This document shows positions 25,848 through 33,733 of a stretch of DNA of 64,000 nt, in pieces. The stretch comes from Dethiosulfovibrio peptidovorans DSM 11002 (GTDB lineage Bacteria; Synergistota; Synergistia; Synergistales; Dethiosulfovibrionaceae): the NCBI RefSeq assembly GCF_000172975.1, contig NZ_ABTR02000001.1, positions 1,898,501 to 1,962,500 of the forward strand, in the 5' to 3' direction. The position numbers and the translations under genes were made by a program. Numbering within the stretch: position 1 is the first letter of the stretch; the number at the start of each line of letters is the position of its first letter. The notes under the pieces were generated by a model that ran no database searches, had not been told where the DNA came from, and saw only the letters and a program-made list of their open reading frames with translations.

Positions 25848-26838
25848 ATCTTTGACAGAATATGTAATCCTGTAACTCCGGTCCGGAAAGACCTGCTCCT
25901 ATGGCCACCGAAAGTTTCAGACGAGCTTTTTCAGGAGACAGATCTCCTCCGTTCAATACCCCCATATCGAAGAGCCGACTGGCGGACCCCTCGAAACAGT
26001 ATCGATTTACGACTCTGCCGGCCGAACATCTTGAGGTAAGCAGAACCGGGACCGATGATCTTACCAGCGCCTTGACGGAGGGAATCCAGCCGGGGAATAT
26101 ATTTCCGTTCCCGAAAGCGGCCAAAACGACCCCGTCGGGGAGGTTGTCGGAAGACATGGTCAAGGCTGCCAACAGACGCTCTCCACCCCCCAGAGACGCC
26201 TGAATCAGCTCGACTCCTTTCGCCGGTGTTACGCCTTCGATTATCTTTCCTCTCTTCGGCGCTCTCCGGAGCATCACGTCCTCGCCGATAATCTCTCCAA
26301 CCGGTCCCCTGTCCAAAGCGACGAATCCGCTTCTCCTGTAGTTGCTCTCCTGGGTAATCTCGGAGGCGGCGAAGATGCAGTCTTGTATACACACCAGGAC
26401 CCCAGCCCCCCAACAGGCCTGAGATCTGGCGGATAGGAGCGCTTGGTATAGATTTACAGAGGAGTCCGTCCCTATTACATCCGATGGATAGGTCGCGCCG
26501 GTGAATATAACCGGTTGTGGATAGGCCCACATAAGATCGGCCAAGTAAGCCATTTCCTCAATGGTGTCTGTGCCGCAGGTGATGACGATTCCCTGTATTC
26601 CGTCTATCACTAGCTTGTTCAGTATATCCATCAGGTCGGAGGTCATACGTATGGAATAATGGCTGCTGGCCTGGTGACTCCAATCTACCAGATGGATTTC
26701 CTCTGCTATCTCGGGAGGCAGCCATTGGAGCATTTCCTCAGCCGTGACCTCCGGGGTATGGCCATTTTTGCGCTCGGAGTAACGCATTCCGATCTCTCCT
26801 CCGGCCATAACCAACGCTATTTTACCCCGATTAGGCAA
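25846..26838 (-). CDS. Asparaginase family protein lacking key catalytic residues
   Basis: Type I/II L-asparaginase fold, 330 residues, the normal length. The first family motif, TGGTI with the nucleophile Thr, reads AGGEI here (residues 12-16), so the nucleophile is Glu. The second motif reads TCGTDT and keeps Thr-Asp but has Cys for His. The third-region Lys, usually in a TKT-like stretch, is Gln (EITQESNYRRSG). The C-terminal domain is intact (LTSRCSAGRV). It may hydrolyse an unusual amide or have lost activity. The TTG at 26838 has AGGAGG 8 bases upstream. It follows the LUD gene by 17 bases, so the two share an operon. Confidence 0.8.
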   Translation of the reverse strand: MPNRGKIALVMAGGEIGMRYSERKNGHTPEVTAEEMLQWLPPEIAEEIHLVDWSHQASSHYSIRMTSDLMDILNKLVIDGIQGIVITCGTDTIEEMAYLADLMWAYPQPVIFTGATYPSDVIGTDSSVNLYQALLSARSQACWGAGVLVCIQDCIFAASEITQESNYRRSGFVALDRGPVGEIIGEDVMLRRAPKRGKIIEGVTPAKGVELIQASLGGGERLLAALTMSSDNLPDGVVLAAFGNGNIFPGWIPSVKALVRSSVPVLLTSRCSAGRVVNRYCFEGSASRLFDMGVLNGGDLSPEKARLKLSVAIGAGLSGPELQDYIFCQR

Positions 26839-26855
26839 GGTAAAAGCCTCCTGCC

Positions 26856-27521
26856 CTAGTACCCAAGGTCTTCGCCTACCAGGATGACGTGGGATTCCCG
26901 TCCCATGGTCGGGTTTTCCATTATCAGTAGGGCCCTACATACCGTCTTGGGAACGGGACAACCTACGTGATATCCCAGCTTGGCACAGGGAACATCTAAG
27001 CCGAGTCTGATGGCGTTCATTGGAGTGGCTACGTCCCTTACCCTTTGCATGGCCGACTCAACGTCGTGGCAGACCTTGTTTATCCCCACGACGTAGATTA
27101 TTTTTCCTCCGGTCCAGCACATGCCAGCCAGCCTGTTGCCGGTGCCGTCGATGTTCACCATCTTCCCGTCTATGGTCATGGCGTTCGTGCTTGTAAGAAA
27201 TACATCGCTCGAGAGCTCGTCCTTGAGTCTCTGCTTTTTTCCCTCGGCGGTCAGAGAAGGATCCCAGTGATGGTGTACCGTGTGTCCTTTTTTCTCCAAG
27301 GCCTCAAGGGCTCCGATCTCTCTTATGGTTACGGTACCAGGCACCCCTACGGATGCGCCCTCGGGGATGAGTTTTAGCACCGCTTTCAGTGCTTCTTCTT
27401 TGGTGCTTACGTATGCGGCTCCATAGCCGCGTCCCTCCAGAGCCTTAACGATCGTAGCTCCCAGACGATGTTTCCACTCTCTTCGGGTGTCGTCGAAAGC
27501 GGATGCCCGTTTTTCGCTCAT
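26856..27521 (-). CDS. LUD domain protein (LutC-like, DUF162)
   Basis: LUD-domain protein of 221 residues. The pattern SVGVPGTVTIREIGALEALEKKGHTVHHHWD, DVFLTSTNAMTIDGKMVNIDGTGNRLAGM and YVVGINKVCHDVESAMQRVRDVATPMNAIRL is the classic stand-alone form, distinct from LutB/LutC of the lactate complex. Three cysteines in the last third could bind a cluster (VPCAKLGYHVGCPVPKTVCRALL). The function of stand-alone members is unsettled. I start at the ATG at 27521 with GGGAGG 9 bases upstream. The downstream partner is the asparaginase-like gene. Confidence 0.88.
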   Translation of the reverse strand: MSEKRASAFDDTRREWKHRLGATIVKALEGRGYGAAYVSTKEEALKAVLKLIPEGASVGVPGTVTIREIGALEALEKKGHTVHHHWDPSLTAEGKKQRLKDELSSDVFLTSTNAMTIDGKMVNIDGTGNRLAGMCWTGGKIIYVVGINKVCHDVESAMQRVRDVATPMNAIRLGLDVPCAKLGYHVGCPVPKTVCRALLIMENPTMGRESHVILVGEDLGY

Positions 27522-27608
27522 GAATCCATACCTCCCAAATATCTGGTTTCGTCTCATCACTGACGATAATGGCAGAGTTTCAAGTAAAAGTCCAGTCTTG
27601 AAAAAGAG

Positions 27609-27632
27609 GTGTCAAGGTCTATAGCTTGACAC
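27609..27632. promoter_or_regulatory. Inverted repeat over the ylxM-ffh -35 box
   Basis: GTGTCAAG (27609-27616) and CTTGACAC (27625-27632) are perfect 8-base arms with an 8-base centre. The right arm contains the TTGACA box of the ribosomal/SRP operon promoter, so a protein bound here would compete with RNA polymerase. No matching regulator is known to me. Confidence 0.5.
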
Positions 27633-27654
27633 TTTTCCGAGGCCGTTCTATACT
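27626..27654 (+). promoter_or_regulatory. Promoter of the ylxM-ffh-rpsP operon
   Basis: TTGACA (27626-27631), 17 bases and TATACT (27649-27654), nearly perfect consensus, 27 bases before the GTG of ylxM. Confidence 0.88.
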
Positions 27655-27680
27655 ATGTCGTCTCGTCGGGAGGGATTGCC

Positions 27681-28031
27681 GTGGATGCCAATAAGCTTGA
27701 CAGGAGATTCTACATAGCAGGTCTTTACGACCTTTACGGCCCGGTTCTCACCGAAAAACAGAGGCGGATATACGAGATGCACGATCTTCAGGATCTGTCT
27801 CTCTCGGAGATCTCCGACGAGCTGGGAATAAGTCGTCAGGGGATATCGGATCAGCTACAGAGGGCTAGAGACCGTCTGGACGAGCTGGAGAATCTCCTGG
27901 GATTTTTCGAAAGATCGGCGGCTTGGGATGGAGTCTACGCCGATGTGTTAAGGTTGGTCGATTTGGAAAGGGACCGTCTTCCCTCGGATTTCATCTCCGA
28001 AATTAGGGCGATCCTCTCCGAAGTTGATTAG
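27681..28031 (+). CDS. ylxM: YlxM-family helix-turn-helix protein
   Basis: Protein of 116 residues with a sigma-70 region-4-like helix-turn-helix (LTEKQRRIYEMHDLQDLSLSEISDELGISRQGISDQLQRARDRL). YlxM homologues sit directly before ffh in Firmicutes and relatives and have been linked to the signal recognition particle, though their task is not firmly known. The GTG at 27681 has GGGAGGG upstream. It is the first gene of the operon that also holds ffh, rpsP, khpA, rimM, trmD and rplS. Confidence 0.92.
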   Translation: MDANKLDRRFYIAGLYDLYGPVLTEKQRRIYEMHDLQDLSLSEISDELGISRQGISDQLQRARDRLDELENLLGFFERSAAWDGVYADVLRLVDLERDRLPSDFISEIRAILSEVD

Positions 28032-28055
28032 AGCGGCGAAGGGAGAGATTTGACC

Positions 28056-29408
28056 GTGTTCGACGCCCTGAAGGAAAGGCTTGACGGCGTTTTTGGTAAA
28101 CTCAAGGGAAAAGGTAAGCTGACCGAGGGAGACGTACAGGAAGCCCTTCGGGAAGTTCGTAGAGCCCTCCTGGAGGCGGACGTCAACTATAAGGTCGTCA
28201 AGGGACTGGTCGAGAATATCCGTCGAAGAGCGATGGAGAGGTCCGTCCTGGATTCCATTACCCCGGGACAGCAGGTCGTAGCTGTTGTCTACGAGGAACT
28301 GATGGATCTCATGGGCTCCGAGCCCAAGCCTTTGACCATATCGCCTAAACCTCCGACCCTGATGATGATGGTGGGACTTCAAGGTGGAGGTAAGACCACC
28401 AGCACCGTGAAGTTGGCCAAACGGTTGAGTAAGGGACATAAACCACTTGTCGTGGCATGTGACCTTCGGCGACCCGCTGCGGTCGATCAGCTCAGGGTCC
28501 TAGCCGAGTCCGCCGGAGTAGGATTTTATGGTCCAGAAAAAGGGGAGTCGGACGTCCTCAACGTGATAGACGGAGCGTTGCGTTACGCCAGAGATAGATT
28601 GATGGACGTTATTCTCTTCGATACCGCCGGTCGTCTGACAGTGGACGATGAGATGATGGCAGAGCTGGATGCCATGAAGGCCAGGATAGCCCCTCATGAA
28701 ATTCTTCTGGTCGTGGATGCCATGACCGGGCAGGAGGCCGTCTCGGTATCGGAGGCTTTCCACAGTAGGATGGACCTTACCGGAGTAGTTCTCAGCAAGG
28801 TCGACGGTGACGCAAGAGGAGGGGCGGCTTTGGCCGTTCTTGCTACTACCGGAGTGCCCATCAAGTTCGCCGGTGTCGGAGAGGGAATAGATGCCCTGGA
28901 GGTCTTCGACGCCAAACGTATGGCGGAGCGCATAATGGGCATGGGAGACGTCGTAGGGTTGGTGGAGAAGATAGAGCAGGCCACCAGCGAGGAGGACGTA
29001 AAGAGACTTTCCTCGTCTCTCAAGAAGAACAAACTGGACTTCAACGATCTTTTGGCTCAATTCGAGCAGATCGAGAAGATGGGCCCCCTGGATAAAGTTA
29101 TGGAGATGATTCCGGGAGCCGACAAGATAAAGGAATTGAAGGACGGGGAGATGGATCCCCGTAGGATCGCCAGGATGAAGGCCATAATCCAATCCATGAC
29201 GCCGGAGGAACGGAGAAGCCCTGCGGTGATCAAGGGAAGCCGCAGGCGAAGGATAGCCCAGGGATCGGGAACTACCGTTCAGATGGTGAACCAGCTTTTG
29301 AAGCAACAGAGCCAGATGAACGATCTCTGGAAAAAAATGGGTAAGGGGAAGGGACGAAAGAAGTTTCAGATGCCGAAGCTCAAGGGATTCGGCGGTCTCT
29401 TCAACTAA
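28056..29408 (+). CDS. ffh: Signal recognition particle protein Ffh
   Basis: SRP GTPase of 450 residues that binds signal sequences and 4.5S RNA to target membrane proteins. The N-terminal helical bundle is followed by the GTPase domain with GLQGGGKTTSTVKLA (G1), DTAGR (G3), LSKVDGDARGG (G4/G5 region) and the C-terminal M domain with the methionine-rich signal-binding groove (MDPRRIARMKAIIQSMTPEERRSP). I prefer GTG 28056, giving MFDALKERL as in E. coli, with GGGAG about 10 bases upstream; a TTG at 28050 is possible. The tail is basic and rich in Lys and Gly. Confidence 0.97.
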   Translation: MFDALKERLDGVFGKLKGKGKLTEGDVQEALREVRRALLEADVNYKVVKGLVENIRRRAMERSVLDSITPGQQVVAVVYEELMDLMGSEPKPLTISPKPPTLMMMVGLQGGGKTTSTVKLAKRLSKGHKPLVVACDLRRPAAVDQLRVLAESAGVGFYGPEKGESDVLNVIDGALRYARDRLMDVILFDTAGRLTVDDEMMAELDAMKARIAPHEILLVVDAMTGQEAVSVSEAFHSRMDLTGVVLSKVDGDARGGAALAVLATTGVPIKFAGVGEGIDALEVFDAKRMAERIMGMGDVVGLVEKIEQATSEEDVKRLSSSLKKNKLDFNDLLAQFEQIEKMGPLDKVMEMIPGADKIKELKDGEMDPRRIARMKAIIQSMTPEERRSPAVIKGSRRRRIAQGSGTTVQMVNQLLKQQSQMNDLWKKMGKGKGRKKFQMPKLKGFGGLFN

Positions 29409-29482
29409 ATAAAGTCACTCACGAGGCATGAAACCGGTCAACCGGTTCTATGACGTATCTATATCAGGAGGTGTTTCTAGAC

Positions 29483-29758
29483 ATGGCAGTACGTATTCGT
29501 CTCGCCCGTCACGGGCGTAAAAAGGCTCCTTTCTATCGTTTGGTGGTAGCGGACTCCAGAAGTCCCAGAGACGGTCGTTTCATCGAGCAGCTTGGTACCT
29601 ACAATCCTATGACCGACCCCTCGGAGATAACCGTCGACAGCGACAAGGCGGTCAAATGGCTTCAGCAGGGAGCTATCCCTTCCGATACGGCCAGAGGGCT
29701 TCTCAAGAAGACTGGAGTTTGGGAGAAGTTCGTCGAGAGCAAAGGTAAGGCTGAGTAG
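29483..29758 (+). CDS. rpsP: 30S ribosomal protein S16
   Basis: Ribosomal protein of 91 residues, the normal length. It starts [42 protein letters not shown], nearly identical to the bacterial S16 consensus. The ATG at 29483 has AGGAGG upstream; the frame extends 33 bases further without a ribosome-binding site. It follows ffh in the conserved order ffh-rpsP-khpA-rimM-trmD-rplS. Confidence 0.98.
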   Translation: MAVRIRLARHGRKKAPFYRLVVADSRSPRDGRFIEQLGTYNPMTDPSEITVDSDKAVKWLQQGAIPSDTARGLLKKTGVWEKFVESKGKAE

Positions 29759-29760
29759 TC

Positions 29761-30006
29761 GTGCCTGATTACGGTGCCCTGGTCGAGTATGTAGCTCGGG
29801 CCTTGGTCACGAAACCCGAGATGGTTCAGGTGTCATCTCAGCCGGTGGAGGATGGCACCGTGAAGGTTCTGGTGGATGTCGATTCCGACGATATAGGTCG
29901 CATGATCGGTCGTCGGGGGGCTACCATCAACGCTATTCGTCAGGTAGTACGGGCCGCTGCCGTCAAGTCCGGCGAGCGGGTCGACGTGGACGTTAGGGAG
30001 GATTAA
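29761..30006 (+). CDS. khpA: KH domain RNA-binding protein KhpA
   Basis: Single KH-domain RNA-binding protein of 81 residues. The RNA-binding motif is GRMIGRRGATINAIRQVVR, with the GxxG loop. In many bacteria KhpA works with KhpB on small RNAs and cell-size control; KhpB is not in this window. A GTG start lies 3 bases after the rpsP stop with a poor ribosome-binding site, consistent with coupling. Confidence 0.95.
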   Translation: MPDYGALVEYVARALVTKPEMVQVSSQPVEDGTVKVLVDVDSDDIGRMIGRRGATINAIRQVVRAAAVKSGERVDVDVRED

Positions 30007-30008
30007 CG

Positions 30009-30542
30009 GTGAAGGGCGACGACCTCGTTGAAGTGGGAAAAGTAATAGCTCCTCACGGGGTCAAGGGTGAGTTTAAAGTTTTCCCTCTGACCGACTTTCC
30101 CGATCGTTTCGAATCCATGGACGAGTTGAATCTGTACGACGGCAAGGGGCGATTCATCAAGGCCGTCCCTATCTCCTCAGTTAGATTCAGACCGGATAAG
30201 GGCGAGGTTATGATAACCTCCCCGAAAATATGCGATAGAGACGAGGCTGAATCTCTGAGAGGTCTGTTGATAAAGGTATCCAAAGACCAACGCAGGGATC
30301 TGCCTGAAGGCGAGTACTGGATAGACGATCTCATCGGTCTATCCGTAATCGACGAAGGATCGGGCGAAACTATCGGTACTCTGTGCGATGTCATGGTGAC
30401 CGGGGGATCGGACGTCTATACGGTTAAACGCCCGGATGGACGAAACATGATGATTCCCGCCGTAGGAGAGTACGTCTCTTCCGTGGATATCGCTTCTGGG
30501 GTGCTCAAGGTAAAGAACATCGAGGGCCTTAGAGATCTATGA
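30009..30542 (+). CDS. rimM: Ribosome maturation factor RimM
   Basis: 16S rRNA processing protein of 177 residues that binds S19 and helps assemble the 30S head. It has the N-terminal RimM domain (GKVIAPHGVKGEFKVFPLTDFPDRFE) and the C-terminal PRC barrel (YWIDDLIGLSVIDEGSGETIGTLCDVM, MMIPAVGEYVSSVD). The GTG start has GGGAGG 7 bases upstream, inside the end of khpA. The stop overlaps the trmD start as ATGA. Confidence 0.96.
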   Translation: MKGDDLVEVGKVIAPHGVKGEFKVFPLTDFPDRFESMDELNLYDGKGRFIKAVPISSVRFRPDKGEVMITSPKICDRDEAESLRGLLIKVSKDQRRDLPEGEYWIDDLIGLSVIDEGSGETIGTLCDVMVTGGSDVYTVKRPDGRNMMIPAVGEYVSSVDIASGVLKVKNIEGLRDL

Positions 30543-31693
30543 AAGTAACGGTGATAACCGCTTTTCCCGAGTTCTTCCGTGCCTTTTTCGAGACCAGCAT
30601 CGTCGGTCGCGCCGTCGAGAGAGGTCTCCTCGAAGTTGACGTGGTGGATCTCCGCGATTACGGAGAGGGATCCTACAGCAAGATAGACGATTATTCCTTC
30701 GGAGGCAAGGGAGGAATGGTCCTGATGGCCGAGCCTTTAGCCCTGGCTTTGGAAGGGTTGAAAGGTGATCCCTACGTGGTCTATCCCAGTCCCCAGGGGG
30801 TTCCTCTTACCCAGGAAACGGTGGAGACCCTGTTTTCCAAGGGGGACGTCGTCATAGTTTGCGGTCATTACGAGGGGATAGACGAGAGGTTCGTTTCGTC
30901 CCGGGTCGATCTTGAGCTATCGATAGGTGATTATGTCCTCACAGGAGGGGAATTGCCTGCCATGGTGATAATCGATGCGGTCTCTCGCTTGGTTCCCGGA
31001 GTGGTTGGAAAGGGACGATCCGTAGAGGAGGATTCCTTTTTCAAAGGCATGCTAGATACCCCTCATTTCACCAGACCGTCGAGCTGGAGGGGGCAGGACG
31101 TCCCAGACGTCCTGCTGTCCGGTAACGATGGGGCTATAGAGGACTGGCGTCGTAGAGAGGCGGTTCGTAGAACCCTCGAGAGACGTCCGGATCTTTTGAG
31201 CCGTTCCGGTCTTTTAGGGTATATGGATAAAAATGCGTTCCTCATGCTTCCTTTATCGGAGGTATCGTCTCCTTGGGAAATCCGTTCGATAGCTAGGTCC
31301 TGCGGTTTTTACGGTGTCTCCAAATTGCTGATCCCAGTAGAGGACAGGGATACACGGGACTCTGTGCGATCTTTGATCCTGAGAGAGGACCTCGGGGCCC
31401 TGGTAAAGCTTTTCCCCTCTGTGGCTAGAGCTTTGCGATGGGTCTCCGATAAGGAGAAGGCAGTTCCCTATATGGTAGGATTCAATGGTTTTAACTCGAG
31501 TGGTCTTTCCTGGCTTGAAATCAAAAGGGAGATCCTCAAGGTCTCCAGGCCGGTGATATTCATGGCCGGAGGAGACGAGAAGGATTGCGATGTAACTATG
31601 CGTCCTGTCGCGGGAGATGATCGATCTCGATCCGCTCTTCCGGTACAGAACGCCATTTCGGTTGTATTAGATCGCTTCTTCGGATGGCGATAA
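30539..31693 (+). CDS. trmD: tRNA (guanine-37-N1)-methyltransferase TrmD with extra SPOUT-type domain
   Basis: Protein of 384 residues, much longer than the usual 240-250 of TrmD. Residues 1-235 are TrmD, with [32 protein letters not shown] and [31 protein letters not shown], the SAM-binding knot. From about residue 238 a second domain follows ([38 protein letters not shown] to [20 protein letters not shown]). It resembles the predicted alpha/beta-knot RNA methyltransferase family Pfam Methyltrn_RNA_4, often found next to trmD. It may modify another RNA position. ATGA overlap with rimM. Confidence 0.93.
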   Translation: MKVTVITAFPEFFRAFFETSIVGRAVERGLLEVDVVDLRDYGEGSYSKIDDYSFGGKGGMVLMAEPLALALEGLKGDPYVVYPSPQGVPLTQETVETLFSKGDVVIVCGHYEGIDERFVSSRVDLELSIGDYVLTGGELPAMVIIDAVSRLVPGVVGKGRSVEEDSFFKGMLDTPHFTRPSSWRGQDVPDVLLSGNDGAIEDWRRREAVRRTLERRPDLLSRSGLLGYMDKNAFLMLPLSEVSSPWEIRSIARSCGFYGVSKLLIPVEDRDTRDSVRSLILREDLGALVKLFPSVARALRWVSDKEKAVPYMVGFNGFNSSGLSWLEIKREILKVSRPVIFMAGGDEKDCDVTMRPVAGDDRSRSALPVQNAISVVLDRFFGWR

Positions 31694-31727
31694 ATCTTAT
31701 ATGTACACGACAGGGAGGGTTATGCAT

Positions 31728-32075
31728 ATGGATCCCAGAATTAGTCTGATAGAGCAGAAGTTCATGAAGCAGGATATTCCCCAGTTCCGTTCCGGAGACA
31801 CCGTCAAGGTTCACGTTCGGGTCAGAGAGGGAAGCAGAGAGCGTATCCAGATGTTCGAGGGAGTGGTGATCGCCAGGAAACACGGCGGCCTCAGCGAGAC
31901 TTTCACGGTTCGCAAGGTCTCCAGTGGAGTGGGAGTCGAGAGGATTTTTCCCCTTCATTGTCCCAGCGTGGAGAAAATAGAGGTTAAACGCCTCGGCAGG
32001 GTACGTAGGGCCAAGCTTTACTATCTGAGACAGAGAAGCGGTAAGTCCGCGAGAATCAGAGAGCGCAGGATCTAA
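31728..32075 (+). CDS. rplS: 50S ribosomal protein L19
   Basis: Ribosomal protein of 115 residues, standard size. [54 protein letters not shown] fits the family throughout. I use the ATG at 31728, with GGAGG 9 bases upstream; an ATG 6 bases earlier would leave only 3 bases of spacing. Last gene of the operon; no clear terminator lies before the tRNA promoter, so read-through into the tRNA gene is possible. Confidence 0.97.
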   Translation: MDPRISLIEQKFMKQDIPQFRSGDTVKVHVRVREGSRERIQMFEGVVIARKHGGLSETFTVRKVSSGVGVERIFPLHCPSVEKIEVKRLGRVRRAKLYYLRQRSGKSARIRERRI

Positions 32076-32095
32076 ACTTCTTTCGCGATAGGGGC

Positions 32096-32124
32096 TTGAC
32101 TGACTGCTTGGGCCTCTGTATAAT
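32096..32124 (+). promoter_or_regulatory. tRNA-Leu promoter
   Basis: TTGACT (32096-32101), exactly 17 bases and TATAAT (32119-32124), 15 bases before the tRNA. Near-perfect consensus, as expected for a stable RNA. Confidence 0.92.
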
Positions 32125-32139
32125 ACGCACTGTCCTAAT

Positions 32140-32225
32140 GCGGGGGTGGCGGAACTGGTAGACGCGCAAGACTAAGGATCTTGTGGGCATAGCCTGTGGG
32201 AGTTCGAGTCTCCCCCTCCGCACCA
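32140..32225 (+). tRNA. tRNA-Leu (anticodon AAG)
   Basis: An 86-base class II tRNA. The acceptor stem pairs GCGGGGG with CCTCCGC, with one G-U. The anticodon stem CAAGA/TCTTG closes the 7-base loop CTAAGGA, which reads anticodon AAG for CUU leucine codons. A long variable arm (GGCATAGCC) is typical of leucine, and the T arm is GGGAG-TTCGAGT-CTCCC. The CCA end is encoded. An A at position 34 is unusual in bacterial tRNA-Leu; most use GAG. Confidence 0.96.
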
Positions 32226-32235
32226 CTAAAAGAGC

Positions 32236-32267
32236 AAGGCCGGAAGCTTAAGCTTCCGGCCTTTTCT
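32236..32267. terminator. Terminator after tRNA-Leu
   Basis: AAGGCCGGAAGCTT is followed directly by its exact complement and TTTC. It ends the tRNA transcript and, on the minus strand, the cyclophilin gene. Confidence 0.88.
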
Positions 32268-32288
32268 TATGTGTACTCTCTCGGATTT

Positions 32289-32783
32289 TTACTCCAGAAT
32301 ATAGGCCTTCGAGATCACCACTGGCTCGATTGGAACGTCCTGGTGTGGTCCGAATCCACCGGTCTTTACCGTTTTTATGGCGTCAACGACCTCTTTGCCC
32401 TCCGTTACCTTCCCGAAAACCGCGTAGCCCCAACCACGAGCGGTAGGAGCACTGTGATTGAGAAAGTCGTTGTCCTTTACGTTTATGAAGAACTGGGCCG
32501 TAGCCGAGTGAGGATCCTGGGTCCTGGCCATCGCGATGGTGTAGGCCTCGTTTTTCAGCCCGTTATCGGCTTCGTTCTCGACTGGGTCTCCGGTTTCCTT
32601 CTGGCTCATCGTCTCGTCGAAGCCGCCTCCCTGGATCATGAAGCCGTCTATAACCCGATGGAAAAGCGTACCGTCGTAGAATCCCTCTTCCACGTATCTT
32701 AGAAAATTTTCGGTGGTCTTAGGTGCCATTTCTTCGTTTAATTCCAGGACGATATCTCCCTTGTTGGTCTCCAGTTTTACCAT
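32289..32783 (-). CDS. Peptidyl-prolyl cis-trans isomerase (cyclophilin)
   Basis: Cytoplasmic cyclophilin of 164 residues, as no signal peptide is present. It has [55 protein letters not shown], with the catalytic Arg in FHRV, and [26 protein letters not shown], with the Gln-Phe-Phe of the active site. GGAGGAG precedes the ATG. It helps protein folding and is not functionally tied to the neighbours. Confidence 0.96.
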   Translation of the reverse strand: MVKLETNKGDIVLELNEEMAPKTTENFLRYVEEGFYDGTLFHRVIDGFMIQGGGFDETMSQKETGDPVENEADNGLKNEAYTIAMARTQDPHSATAQFFINVKDNDFLNHSAPTARGWGYAVFGKVTEGKEVVDAIKTVKTGGFGPHQDVPIEPVVISKAYILE

Positions 32784-32876
32784 AAACTATCTCCTCCGTC
32801 GTCTTGATTGGCCTTATTTATCCGGTCCGGAAGTATTATGCCCTATGCCTACCCTACAGTCCAGAAACAGGTTCGA

Positions 32877-33579
32877 TTATTTTTCGCCTTCCTCTCTGTC
32901 CAGAGAGCACCAATCCAGGTACATTCTCAGCGAGATCGATGGATGTCCGTATCTGTTTCTGCGGAGGGACGATCCCCGGTTGTACTGTATGGCCTTGGAT
33001 GGACACCAATGAAAACAGGATAGACATCCGGTGCAGTTTCCAAGCCGAGGGACGACCGTCGACAATCTTCACGTTGTTTACGGGGCATACAGAAGCGCAG
33101 ATTCCACATCCTGTGCATTCGTCCGTTTAGAAGAACTTCGAGTCCCCTTTGGGGCCGCTCTGAGGGCTCTGGAATTGATGAAGTCGGACAGAATACCTAA
33201 CAGTTTATTCGGAGATCGGGAACCCTTTCTCGTCAATACGGCCTCGATGACTTTGTCCATGGAAACGTCACCTTTTTGGGCCAGACGCCTCAGCTTTTCT
33301 CCCGACGGCGGGTTGGAGAGAGGCGGGTAGTTCCCCGGCATCTTTACGGAAAAGGAGGCGTCCAGCCTTATCCCTCTTTTCTCCAATATCCTGCGGCACT
33401 ATGCCTCGGCTCCCAGCGGCGTTCCGGCGCTGTCCAATACGAGGTATATCCAGCTGGACGTCTTCGTCCATCAGTCCCACCATATTGTGTATCTCGTGTT
33501 TGCCGATCCTCTCCGATAGCTTTTTTGCCAGGTGAAGCGTGTTTCCCGTCCCCGAGTAGACGTACATGAGGTTCTTCTA
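32877..33579 (-). pseudogene. Decayed EFR1-family flavodoxin-ferredoxin protein
   Basis: Remains of an EFR1-type protein (flavodoxin domain followed by two 4Fe-4S clusters), spread over three frames. The flavodoxin start YSGTGNTLHLAKKL is readable at 33560, then IRLDASFSVKMPGNYPPLSNPPSGEKLRRLAQKGD (33300 region), then CTGCGICASVCPVNNVKIVDG (33060) and finally CTGCLSCFHWCPSKAIQYNRG (33000). Lesions: the start codon appears lost by one deleted T (aatTAGAAG for aatTATGAAG); about 40 residues are missing in the flavodoxin; there is a TAG for CAG in GAEA-stop-CRRILEK; at least two further frameshifts; and a TAA before the first cluster. Non-functional. Confidence 0.88.
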
Positions 33580-33733
33580 ATTCCTCCTATCGAATACCTA
33601 TGGTGATTTAGTCTCAGAATCTATCGATATATTAGTACATGATCTACATGATCGGTGAATTTTATAGCTGAAATACAGCTTCTCTTATGGGGTATAATGA
33701 TCGGAATTCGGATACGAAACGGAGATGGAATGG

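Noticed and set aside
33276..33569. Plus-strand 97-codon open frame opposite the EFR1 remnant
   Set aside because: The minus strand clearly carries flavodoxin and ferredoxin motifs; the plus frame resembles nothing and lacks a start context.
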